Shown: positions 6,405-13,730 of the stretch, piece after piece
Layout: every line of letters starts with the position of its first letter
Numbering within the stretch: the first letter of the stretch is position 1
The notes under the pieces: model-generated
The model's database searches: none
The model's input: the letters and a program-made list of their open reading frames with translations, nothing else
What the model was told of the DNA's origin: nothing
NCBI RefSeq assembly: GCF_965139615.1
Contig: NZ_CBCSIQ010000034.1
Coordinates: 1-36,480, forward strand
From: Kerstersia similis
GTDB lineage: Bacteria; Pseudomonadota; Gammaproteobacteria; Burkholderiales; Burkholderiaceae_B
DNA: 36,480 nucleotides
Direction: 5' to 3'
Translations under genes and position numbers: made by a program

Positions 6405-9359
6405 TTACATTTGCAGCTTCAGACCGACATTGAGGGTTCGGCCGGGGGCTGGCATGAAGCTTTGTGACAAGGGATCGAGATAGTAGCGATTGGTGATGTT
6501 CTGCAGCGAGACATTGACCGATGCCTGCTTATGGAACTGATAGTCAAGGAAGGCATCGACGACCGTAACGGGACGGTAGATCAGTTGGGGCGTGGTGGAA
6601 TTGAATTGCCACGGTTCGTTCATTTCTTCGGTCGGGCCGGAGGTGAACACCATGCGTCCGCCGATGGTCAGGGTTTCATCCAGGAAGCGTGAACCCAGGG
6701 TGAGGTTGACGGCATACTTGGGCGGGTTCTGCGTATTGGCGTATGAACCCATGAAGCTGCCTGGCGTGCAGTCCGGCGTATTTTCCGTGTGCAGGAACTG
6801 GTGCGCGCTGGCTCGCAAGTGAGCGGCGAAATCGGCGTCGCAGGTTTTCACGCCGAAGTAATGGGTCGCTGACAGATCCATGAAGAGGCGGCCGGAGTCG
6901 TACTGGGACTGGAATTCCAGGCCATTGACCTTGAAGTGGTCGGTGTTCGAGAAACTCATCATGCCCCAGCCAAGATCGCCATAGCGGGGGGCGCCCCAGC
7001 CTGCCGGGTCTTCGTAGCGGGTAATGTAGTTCTTGATATTGTTGTTGAAGTAGGCCAGTTTGAGCGACAAGGTATCGCGGGGCGTCAGCAGGGCAGACTG
7101 GATAGTGCTTAATCCGATTTCCCAGTTTTTTGCGCGCTCGGGTTTCAGGCCTTGGGCCGGCAGCAAGGAGGAGGTACCCAGGCTGGTTTCAAAGAGCGAG
7201 GGCAGGCGGACCGCCTGGGTGTAGGACACATAGGCGAAGGTATCGCGCGTAAGCTCGTAGCTGATTCCCAGGCCTGGTGCAAAGGTGCTGCCGCTTTCTT
7301 CCACCGGTTCGGAGAAGGCGTAGCCCGTGGTCATCTCGCCTTCATAGACACCATCCCAGACGTCCGAGGTGTATTCCGGGCCGATGTCTTCCATGGGCAT
7401 GGCGAAGGAGTAGTCTTTCCACACGGTGCCGTTGTTCTTGCGCGGATCGGAGGCGTCGGTGAATTGACCATTGGCGTCCGGCAGCCAGTACATGACGCCG
7501 CGGCCGTCCGGCCAGGAGACACTGATCATGCGGAACGGCGTATGGGTTTCAACCGGGGTGGCATGGCGGTTGCGGTCACGTGTTTTGAAGTGGGTAAAGC
7601 GGGCCCCGCCCCAGATGGTCAGCTTATCGGTCGGTTTGTATTCCAGTTTTCCGGACAGGTTGAATTCACGGCGATGCGCGTCACGCACGGTGCGGTTGGC
7701 GTTCAGATCGTACTGGGTAATGACCACGCTGGACTGCGGATTCAGTTCTTCAATCTGAAACGAGCCGCCGATATCCAGCGCAAATTGCCCGATGCTGCTG
7801 TTGAATTCCGAGCGATTGCCCAGGTCGCCGCCGATGCGGCGGTTCTTTTGCCTGACCCAGCCGCGGTCGTTCATGAAGAATTGGCTAGTCGGCACGATCC
7901 AACCGCTGAGGGTGCTGCTGCGGGCGTCTGTCATCCACAGCTGGCCCTTGAGGTTGACGAGTGGATTGTCTGCCGGGTCGAAGCGATAGCCCAGCGTGAA
8001 GGTATCTATCAGCGTGTGTCCTGCCGGGTATTGATAGATATTGGCTGTGCCGAAGCGGAAAATGTCCGATGGCATGATGTCGGTCTGGTGGCCGTCATAA
8101 TTCCGGTAGCTCAGATCGACCGTGTGGCCGGCCGCTGGCCGGATGGTGGTTTTCAGCAGAACGGATTGGGTTTCGCTGGAAGAATTCAGCACCTCTTCGC
8201 CGGGCATGTAGGTTGTCGCCACCGACCCTTGTTCCTCGCCGTACTTGTCGTACACACGATACTTATCCTGGCCATGCTTGCCGGCGAAATAATTGCCCTG
8301 CGTACGTTTTGCATAGGCCGCGACAAAGTCGATATATTCGCTGCTGATGGCGAAGGCGATGCTGCCGGCCTGGGCGTCTGAGCCGAAAAGATCCCCCCGT
8401 TTTTCATGCAGTTCGGCCGCCAGGGATTCGCCTTTGGGCAAGGTCTTGCCGCGTGCTTCCGGCTTGACGCCGTTGTTCCACATACTGCCGGTCAGGCGCA
8501 AGCCGATGGTCTGGCCCGGCAGCAGGATATCCTTGACGCCTATCGTCTGCATGGCCACCGAGCCGCCGAGGGCATTGCCACCGGTGCCGCTGTCCAGGCT
8601 GGGGCCTTTGTTGATGGTAATGCTGCTGAGCAGATCTGGGTCGATGTAGCTGCGTTGCTGCGTGCCCGCGTAGCCACGATAGACATCCAATGCCTGCTGG
8701 GCGCCATCAACGGTGACGGCAATCCGGCTCTGGCCTTGTACGCCACGGATATTGACATCCAGCGCGCCGCCGTTGCGGGTGTCGCCAACCTGAACACCGG
8801 GGACACCTTTGAACAGATCGCCGGTCGAGATGGGCACATAGCGTTCGATTTCGGCGCCGGAAATATAGACCGATGAGCGCGGCGCGGTATAGACCTCGGC
8901 CGCTGCGCTGACGTTGCCGACGACGGTGACTTCCTGCAGTTCCGTCACTTTGCCGCCGCTTTGTTTCTGGCGCACGGTATAGCTGCTGTCCGGACGCCTG
9001 GCGATTTCCAGATTGCTGCCGGCGAGCAAGACCTGCAGCCCTTCGATGGGGGCATATCCGCCCTGAAGGGCAGGGGCCTGCAGGCCGCTTGTGATGTTAG
9101 GGTCGAAAGACAGCAGCAAGCCGGATTGCGTGGCGAATTCCGCCAGCGAGCGCCCTAGCGGGCCGGCGGGAAGATCGTACTGGCGAACCTGAGTTTCATG
9201 GAGCGCAGGGGCGGCAGGCAGGGCCTGCGCCAGTGCCGTATCAGGACTGACGAGCAGGGCGGCGGCACTGGCGGATAAACCGCACAGCACCAGCCGGGTG
9301 GCCAGTGCGATGGGCGATAGCCGGACGGGCGGCAAGGCAGCAACAGGGGGACGGGACAT
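6405..9359 (-). CDS. TonB-dependent outer-membrane receptor with N-terminal STN signalling domain (first of a tandem pair)
   Basis: 984 residues with the same architecture as its downstream neighbour: signal peptide about 1-44 (SPDTALA), STN domain about 60-130, TonB box-like LQEVTVVG at 141-148, plug about 158-275 and barrel to the end. The plug is nearly the same as the neighbour's (GVQGQSRIAVTVDGAQQALD, GTQQRSYIDPDLLSSITI), so the two arose by duplication; external loops differ more. A conserved pair of cysteines near the C-terminus (TCDADF and PDCTPGS) is present in both. Being closest to the sigma/anti-sigma pair, this is the more likely FecA-type signal transducer. GAGGA lies 8 bases before the ATG. 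It also ends in Met. The ligand is probably an iron complex or heme. Confidence 0.92.
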   Translation of the reverse strand: MSRPPVAALPPVRLSPIALATRLVLCGLSASAAALLVSPDTALAQALPAAPALHETQVRQYDLPAGPLGRSLAEFATQSGLLLSFDPNITSGLQAPALQGGYAPIEGLQVLLAGSNLEIARRPDSSYTVRQKQSGGKVTELQEVTVVGNVSAAAEVYTAPRSSVYISGAEIERYVPISTGDLFKGVPGVQVGDTRNGGALDVNIRGVQGQSRIAVTVDGAQQALDVYRGYAGTQQRSYIDPDLLSSITINKGPSLDSGTGGNALGGSVAMQTIGVKDILLPGQTIGLRLTGSMWNNGVKPEARGKTLPKGESLAAELHEKRGDLFGSDAQAGSIAFAISSEYIDFVAAYAKRTQGNYFAGKHGQDKYRVYDKYGEEQGSVATTYMPGEEVLNSSSETQSVLLKTTIRPAAGHTVDLSYRNYDGHQTDIMPSDIFRFGTANIYQYPAGHTLIDTFTLGYRFDPADNPLVNLKGQLWMTDARSSTLSGWIVPTSQFFMNDRGWVRQKNRRIGGDLGNRSEFNSSIGQFALDIGGSFQIEELNPQSSVVITQYDLNANRTVRDAHRREFNLSGKLEYKPTDKLTIWGGARFTHFKTRDRNRHATPVETHTPFRMISVSWPDGRGVMYWLPDANGQFTDASDPRKNNGTVWKDYSFAMPMEDIGPEYTSDVWDGVYEGEMTTGYAFSEPVEESGSTFAPGLGISYELTRDTFAYVSYTQAVRLPSLFETSLGTSSLLPAQGLKPERAKNWEIGLSTIQSALLTPRDTLSLKLAYFNNNIKNYITRYEDPAGWGAPRYGDLGWGMMSFSNTDHFKVNGLEFQSQYDSGRLFMDLSATHYFGVKTCDADFAAHLRASAHQFLHTENTPDCTPGSFMGSYANTQNPPKYAVNLTLGSRFLDETLTIGGRMVFTSGPTEEMNEPWQFNSTTPQLIYRPVTVVDAFLDYQFHKQASVNVSLQNITNRYYLDPLSQSFMPAPGRTLNVGLKLQM

Positions 9360-9589
9360 CTCGATAATTCCTCAAGAACGGAGCGGAGTCAGGTCCAGCG
9401 CTGCGCGACACGCTGGTCTTTCACTCTCCTTGTCGCTTGAGGCATGAAAAAGAATATTTTTGTGGCACATAAATTGCCTGGGCAGGCAGGGGTGGCCCTG
9501 TGGCACAGGCACGGCGGCAGAGGACATGGGATGGCGGCCAGCCGTAGCTGGTGCCTGGGACGCCCGCAGTGGCTGCCGGGCGGCGGGAA
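9360..9589 (-). promoter_or_regulatory. Gap between fecR-type gene and first receptor; likely ECF-dependent promoter region
   Basis: The 230-bp spacer has no plausible gene. An AT-rich patch (about 9443-9476) sits roughly 90-115 bases upstream of the receptor start, where a promoter would be expected. In FecIR systems the receptor gene has its own sigma-dependent promoter. I cannot identify the hexamers, because ECF promoter motifs vary and the second receptor's upstream region shows no clear match. Confidence 0.35.
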
Positions 9590-10567
9590 TCAACGGCCGA
9601 TATAGACCTGCCCGCCTTTGCGCCGGACAGTCAGCTGATAGGTCTGCGCCAGCATTTGCAGCGCCAGGTCGATGTCACGGACGGGGAATGCGCCGGACAG
9701 CTTCAGTTGCCGCAATCCGGGGGCGAACTCGATGGTGTCCGTGCTGTAGCGGGAGAGCTCTGCGACCCATTGCGGCAGGCTCATGGTGTCGGCCATCAGC
9801 AGGCCGTTGCGCCAAGCGGACGAGGTTTCGCTGGTTTCCGAGAGCGGCCCGATGTGCTGGCGGGTAAAACCGGCCTGTTGGCCGGCCTGCAGCGTAACGG
9901 CCGCGTTTTGTCCGGCATCGGCGGGAGTGATGCGTACCGCACCTTCATAGACGGCCAGCAGGGTATGGTCATCGTACTGGCGCACGACGAAACGTGTTCC
10001 CAGGGCCTGCATGCTGCCATGGTCCGTGCGTACCCGGAATGGCCGGGCAGGCTGTTGCGAGTCTGGCTCGGTGCTGACATAGATTTCGCCGCGTAGCAGA
10101 GTCAGCAGCCGCTGCTCCGTGCTGTAAAGCACATCCAGCACGGTGTCGGTATTGAGCGAAACCCGGGTGCCGTCGTCCAGCGTGGCGTCCAGTTGCTCGC
10201 CGACGCCTGCCACGTAATCGGCGGTCAGCCGGTCGAACCAGGGGCGGGCGTGCCAGGCCAGCCAGCCGGCGGGCGCCAGGGTCAGGATGGCGGCCACGCT
10301 GCGTAGCAGGGCGCGGCGGTTCGAGCTGCTGAGCGAGTCGGCGCGCCGCAGGGTCGGCCCGGCGAGACCGGCCGGCATGCCGCCCATTTTATCCAGCAAC
10401 CGTTCGGCGCGGCGCCAGGCGCGCTGGTGTTCGCCACTTTGGTTTTGCCAGCGCGTGAAGCTGGCCTGTTGCTCGGCATCCATGTGGCCTTCCTGGATGC
10501 GCAGCAGCCAATGCGCCGCTTCATTGAGGATACCAGGGTCGATGCGCGTGTCCTGAGATTGGGCCAT
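9590..10567 (-). CDS. FecR-type anti-sigma factor / sigma regulator
   Basis: 325 residues. The N-terminal cytoplasmic part (about 12-55, EAAHWLLRIQEG, then HQRAWRRAERL) is the DUF4880-type sigma-binding domain of FecR proteins. A single membrane segment (about 87-106, ALLRSVAAILTLAPAGWLAW) follows an Arg pair, as in FecR proteins exported by the Tat route. The FecR domain (about 118-225) contains LDDGTRVSLNTDTVLDV and FRVRTDHGSMQALGTRF. The C-terminal region (about 255-325) resembles the STN-interacting end. It transmits the signal from a ligand-loaded receptor to the sigma factor. It starts 9 bases after the sigma gene, so the two are probably co-transcribed. Confidence 0.93.
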   Translation of the reverse strand: MAQSQDTRIDPGILNEAAHWLLRIQEGHMDAEQQASFTRWQNQSGEHQRAWRRAERLLDKMGGMPAGLAGPTLRRADSLSSSNRRALLRSVAAILTLAPAGWLAWHARPWFDRLTADYVAGVGEQLDATLDDGTRVSLNTDTVLDVLYSTEQRLLTLLRGEIYVSTEPDSQQPARPFRVRTDHGSMQALGTRFVVRQYDDHTLLAVYEGAVRITPADAGQNAAVTLQAGQQAGFTRQHIGPLSETSETSSAWRNGLLMADTMSLPQWVAELSRYSTDTIEFAPGLRQLKLSGAFPVRDIDLALQMLAQTYQLTVRRKGGQVYIGR

Positions 10568-10576
10568 GGTGCCGGC

Positions 10577-11107
10577 TCAGTCGTCGGGCATCTGGCTCAG
10601 GCACAGCAGATAGGCTTTGTGCATATAGCTTTTGACCGTGGGAATACTGATGCCCAGGGCCGTGGCGATGTCTGCCTGCTTCATGCCATCGACCGTCGCC
10701 ATGAGAAATGCCTGTTTGGCGCGGGGTTTCAGGGTGTCGAGCATGGCGTCGATTTCGGCCAGCGTTTCGACGATGATGTGCTGGTGCTCGGGCGACGGAT
10801 GCTGCGGTTCAGGCAGGGCCGCCAATGTTTCCAGCCAGGCGCGCTCCAGCGATTGACGGCGTATCCAGCTGACCAGCACACCCTTGGCCACCGTGGTGAG
10901 ATAGGCGCGCGGCTTGAGCAGTTCATCCGCTTGCAGTGCACGGTGACGGCTGCTGATCAGGCTGACGAAGGTGTCATGCGCCAGGTCTTCTGCCACTTCA
11001 CGGCCGGAGTGCTGCAGCTTGCTGGCAATCCAGTTGCGCAGCCAGCTGTGATGGTCAGCGTAGAGCGTGGCGATATCGGCCGAAGGAGTAAGGGCGGAAG
11101 AGGACAT
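10577..11107 (-). CDS. FecI-type ECF RNA polymerase sigma factor
   Basis: 176 residues with sigma-70 region 2 (about 14-80: LYADHHSWLRNWIASKL, AEDLAHDTFVSLI, KPRAYLTTVAKGVLVSWIRR) and region 4 (about 115-172: MLDTLKPRAKQAFLMATVDG, then HTH MKQADIATALGISIPTVKSY). The length and the PRAYL motif are typical of iron-responsive FecI-group ECF factors. It should direct polymerase to the receptor promoters when released or activated by the FecR-type partner. AAAGG lies just upstream of the ATG. A strong Fur-box candidate lies about 180 bp upstream, which fits expression under iron limitation. Confidence 0.93.
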   Translation of the reverse strand: MSSSALTPSADIATLYADHHSWLRNWIASKLQHSGREVAEDLAHDTFVSLISSRHRALQADELLKPRAYLTTVAKGVLVSWIRRQSLERAWLETLAALPEPQHPSPEHQHIIVETLAEIDAMLDTLKPRAKQAFLMATVDGMKQADIATALGISIPTVKSYMHKAYLLCLSQMPDD

Positions 11108-11467
11108 GGCCTTTCAGCGAGACATGTAGCAGTGAAGACGGAAGCAGGATGACCGGTGCGCTGGGGCGGGCGCGTGCATAGCCGGTGGACAGCCCTGGCC
11201 GTGGGTGCAGCGGCCTGATGTCGCGACGCCAATGTCAGGCAGCGGTAGCCAAAACAAGGCAGCCAGAGCAGAATTCTTTGATGATTATAACTCTCATTAA
11301 CGTTTATGCAGGCTGAGCGTGGGAATACTGCAACACTCGGGGCCTGGTGCTAGCAGGAAAATCCCGGCATGTGCAAGCGTTGACGCCGAAGTATGGCGCG
11401 GCGTTGCAACACGTTATTACAGACAACGAGGTAAGATATCCCCTGTTTTGATAAGGAGTCGATCAAC
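11108..11467. other. 360-bp divergent region between the sigma factor and the small membrane protein
   Basis: It holds the Fur box/promoter for the minus-strand sigma operon (11283-11301). On the right it holds the ribosome-binding site AAGGAG of the membrane-protein gene at about 11453-11458. No open frame with a recognisable product is seen. The promoter for the membrane protein could not be assigned. Confidence 0.5.
11283..11301 (-). promoter_or_regulatory. Fur box overlapping a -10 hexamer, upstream of the ECF sigma gene
   Basis: On the minus strand, GTTAATGAGAGTTATAATC matches the 19-bp Fur consensus GATAATGATAATCATTATC at 14 of 19 positions by hand alignment. The minus-strand TATAAT (complement of 11284-11289) lies inside it. 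Fur bound here would block polymerase, giving iron-repressed expression of the sigma/anti-sigma pair. No convincing -35 was found. Confidence 0.65.
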
Positions 11468-11830
11468 ATGAGCAACCTGCCGCAATCCGGATCGCCCGAA
11501 TTGAGTCTGCAGACCGTTATGCACATCGTCTATGGCCTGTTTGCCGTGTCGCTGATCAGTGCGGGCTTTCTGGGCCTGGCAGCGGTCGCTGGTGTGATCC
11601 TGCTGTACGTCAAACGACAGGATTTTGCTGCTACCTATTTCGATGGCCACGCCGCCTGGCTGCTGGCCACGTTCTGGTGGAGCGTGCTGGCCTTGGCGGT
11701 CAGCTTCCTTGCCACGCTGATCTATATTGGTTGGCTGGGTGTTTTCGCTACCGTGGTGTGGGCGCTGTATCGCATCATTCGCGGTTGGCTGGCATTGGTC
11801 GAGGGCCGCTCGCCTGTCGAGTACGAGTAA
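11468..11830 (+). CDS. Small inner-membrane protein (DUF4870/Tic20-like)
   Basis: 120 residues. Three hydrophobic segments span about 15-48, 62-82 and 84-103, with a conserved-looking end RIIRGWLALVEGRSPVEYE. This resembles small beta-proteobacterial membrane proteins of the DUF4870 type, which have no assigned function. A good AAGGAG lies 9 bases upstream of the ATG. The gene stands alone, divergent from the sigma operon, and is closed by a strong terminator. Confidence 0.75.
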   Translation: MSNLPQSGSPELSLQTVMHIVYGLFAVSLISAGFLGLAAVAGVILLYVKRQDFAATYFDGHAAWLLATFWWSVLALAVSFLATLIYIGWLGVFATVVWALYRIIRGWLALVEGRSPVEYE

Positions 11831-11872
11831 TTTCAGCTTGTCCCCCTGCCAGCACCTGCTGGCCGGTTGACG

Positions 11873-11910
11873 AAAAATGCCCGATCCTGTGCTGGATCGG
11901 GCATTTTTTT
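11873..11910. terminator. Bidirectional intrinsic terminator
   Basis: ATGCCCGATCC (11877-11887) pairs perfectly with GGATCGGGCAT (11894-11904) around a 6-base loop. Seven T follow on the plus strand (11904-11910) and a T-run follows on the minus strand (A at 11873-11877). It can end both the small membrane-protein gene and the convergent amidase operon. Confidence 0.93.
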
Positions 11911-11949
11911 GTGTCCTGCCGATTGCCCGGCCGGGTGGCTGTGGCAGGT

Positions 11950-12759
11950 TCAGCCCTGGCGGGCGTAGGCCAGGGCGCAGTCCAGCAGGCGGTGCAGCAG
12001 CGGCTGGATTTCCCGGGCGCGTGTTTCCAGGTAGGCGAAGGGCAATGTTTCTTCCATGTAGCAGCATTGCGCCATTTCCAGCTGCACGGCGTGGATGCCG
12101 GCCTCGGGGGCGCCGTAATGGCGGGTAATGTGGCCGCCCTTGAAGCGTCCATTGAGCACGCTGCTGTAGCGTGTATCGCCGGCCGCGACGGAGAGCAGTT
12201 CCTGGGCCAGCGCCGGGTCGCAGCTTTTGCCGTCCGCCGTGCCGAAATTCAGATCGGGCAGCTTGCCGTCGAAAAAGCGCGGTACGACCGAGCGGATGGA
12301 GTGGGCGTCCCAGAGTACGACGCGGCCATGCTGGGCGCGCAGGCGTTCCAGTTCCTGGCGCAGGCAGTCATGGTAGGGCTGCCAGATGGCCGTACGGCGC
12401 GCGGCGATTTCCGCCTCGTCGGGGACGTCGCCAGCGGCGTAGATGGGCGTGTCGTAGAAGGTATCCACCGGGCACAGGCCGGTCACGCTCTGCCCAGGGT
12501 ACAGGCTGGCGCCATCCGGGGGGCGATTCTGATCCACGACATAGCGAGAATAGTTGGCGCACAGGATGGATGCGCCCATGTCGCGGGCGAAGGCGTACAG
12601 GCGTGGCATGTGCCAATCGGTATCCGGGACTTGCCGGGCTTCCTCGGTGAAGCGGACGGCGAGTTCGGGCGGCACATAGGTGCCTGCGTGCGGCATGGAG
12701 ATCAGCAGGGGAGCCGTGCCGGGATGAAAGGTGTAGGCAGAGGGAGTGGCTTCAGTCAT
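11950..12759 (-). CDS. hutG: N-formylglutamate deformylase (N-formylglutamate amidohydrolase family)
   Basis: 269 residues matching the HutG family: SMPHAGTYVPPE near the N-terminus, TDWHMPRLYAFA, NYSRYVVDQNRP, DTFYDTPIY, LWDAHSIRS and HAVQLEMAQCCYM. The His and Asp/Glu residues in these motifs are those expected to bind the metal. The known reaction is N-formyl-L-glutamate to formate and glutamate, the last step of one histidine-degradation route. Here no other hut gene is present. It is instead the last gene of an amidase operon, so the substrate may be another N-formyl amino acid. The start at 12759 has AGGAG 8 bases upstream; the frame extends further upstream but without support. Confidence 0.85.
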   Translation of the reverse strand: MTEATPSAYTFHPGTAPLLISMPHAGTYVPPELAVRFTEEARQVPDTDWHMPRLYAFARDMGASILCANYSRYVVDQNRPPDGASLYPGQSVTGLCPVDTFYDTPIYAAGDVPDEAEIAARRTAIWQPYHDCLRQELERLRAQHGRVVLWDAHSIRSVVPRFFDGKLPDLNFGTADGKSCDPALAQELLSVAAGDTRYSSVLNGRFKGGHITRHYGAPEAGIHAVQLEMAQCCYMEETLPFAYLETRAREIQPLLHRLLDCALAYARQG

Positions 12760-12767
12760 GGGGGCAT

Positions 12768-12801
12768 CTCCTGGCAGGAGCGCCCGCGCCGGGCGCGGGC
12801 G
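12768..12801 (-). promoter_or_regulatory. Hairpins between the nitrilase and deformylase genes
   Basis: A perfect 9-bp stem CGCCCGCGC/GCGCGGGCG with a three-base loop lies at 12781-12801. A smaller CTCCT/AGGAG pairing at 12768-12780 includes the deformylase Shine-Dalgarno sequence. There is no U-tract, so these look like mRNA-processing, stability or translation-tuning elements within the operon rather than a terminator. Confidence 0.45.
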
Positions 12802-12823
12802 TGAAAACGAAGGGCAGTGCTGC

Positions 12824-13645
12824 TCAGGGGCTGGTCGGGTACAGGTCGCTGCGGCGATGCGACCAGGCCGGCAGCTTGTCACGCAGCATATCGACGCGTG
12901 CCGGATCCAGGTCGGCGCAAATATAGCCGGGCTGGTCGGGCATGCAGGCCAGTACGGTGCCCCAGGGGTCGATGATCATGCTGCGGCCCAGGCAGGGCAG
13001 CGCTGGGCCGGGGCCGCCGATTTGCGCGGCAGCCAGGACATAGCACTGGTTCTCGATGGCGCGGGCGCGCAACAGCACTTCCCAATGATCCCTGCCGGTA
13101 TGGACATTGAAGGCCGCCGGCACGACCAGGACATTGGCCCCGCGTGAACGCAGGGCGCGAAACAGTTCGGCAAAGCGGATGTCGTAGCAGATGCTCAGGC
13201 CGAGATGCAGTCCGGCCGCCTCGATGGTCGTGAGGGCCGTGCCGGGGGCGAAATCGTCGGATTCCAGATAGGGCATGCCATTGACGACGGCGTCGTAAAG
13301 ATGCGTCTTGCGGTAGCTCGCCGCGATTTGTCCTTCCGGATTGAAAACCAGGCTGGTGTTGCCCAGGCGGGGGTCGTGCGTCAGTCGTTCGTGCATGGAT
13401 CCCAGCTGGATCCAGCAGCCGGTACGGCGGGCCAGGGCCGCGATGTGTTCGGTCACAACACCGGGCACCGGGGAGGCCTGTTGCTTCAGCAGCGCGGCGT
13501 CGCCGCGTACATCGCTGTATTCAGGCGTGATGATAAGCTGCGCGCCATCCTGGGCGGCAGCCAGAACCCAGCGTTCGATGTCCGCCAGATTGGCGGCGCG
13601 GTCGTTGCCGCTGTCGAGCTGGATCAGAGCCACGCGTGTCGTCAT
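12824..13645 (-). CDS. Carbon-nitrogen hydrolase (nitrilase superfamily amidase)
   Basis: 273 residues with the full Glu-Lys-Cys triad of the nitrilase superfamily: Glu42 in IITPEYSD, Lys113 in SYRKTHLYD and Cys153 in SICYDIRF. It also has the downstream PAAFNVHTGRDHWEVLLRARAIEN segment, whose style resembles Nit1/Nit2 (omega-amidase, deaminated-glutathione amidase). Such enzymes hydrolyse amides to acids plus ammonia in the cytoplasm. The ATG at 13645 has AAGGAG at good spacing; the upstream frame extension is unsupported. It sits between the beta-lactamase-like and deformylase genes, suggesting a part in one amide-degradation pathway. The true substrate is unknown. Confidence 0.9.
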   Translation of the reverse strand: MTTRVALIQLDSGNDRAANLADIERWVLAAAQDGAQLIITPEYSDVRGDAALLKQQASPVPGVVTEHIAALARRTGCWIQLGSMHERLTHDPRLGNTSLVFNPEGQIAASYRKTHLYDAVVNGMPYLESDDFAPGTALTTIEAAGLHLGLSICYDIRFAELFRALRSRGANVLVVPAAFNVHTGRDHWEVLLRARAIENQCYVLAAAQIGGPGPALPCLGRSMIIDPWGTVLACMPDQPGYICADLDPARVDMLRDKLPAWSHRRSDLYPTSP

Positions 13646-13699
13646 AGTGTTTCTCCTTGGAGCGATGTGCCGAGGCGGGTCCGGCATACCGGGGCGGGG

Positions 13700-13718
13700 A
13701 CGCCTGCCGGGCAGGCGT
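13700..13718 (-). promoter_or_regulatory. Intercistronic hairpin before the nitrilase gene
   Basis: ACGCCTGC and GCAGGCGT form a perfect 8-bp stem with a CGG loop, between the stop of the beta-lactamase-like gene (13731) and the nitrilase start (13645). The geometry is the same as the hairpin at 12781-12801. No U-tract follows. Confidence 0.45.
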
Positions 13719-13730
13719 TGCCGCGTTGTA

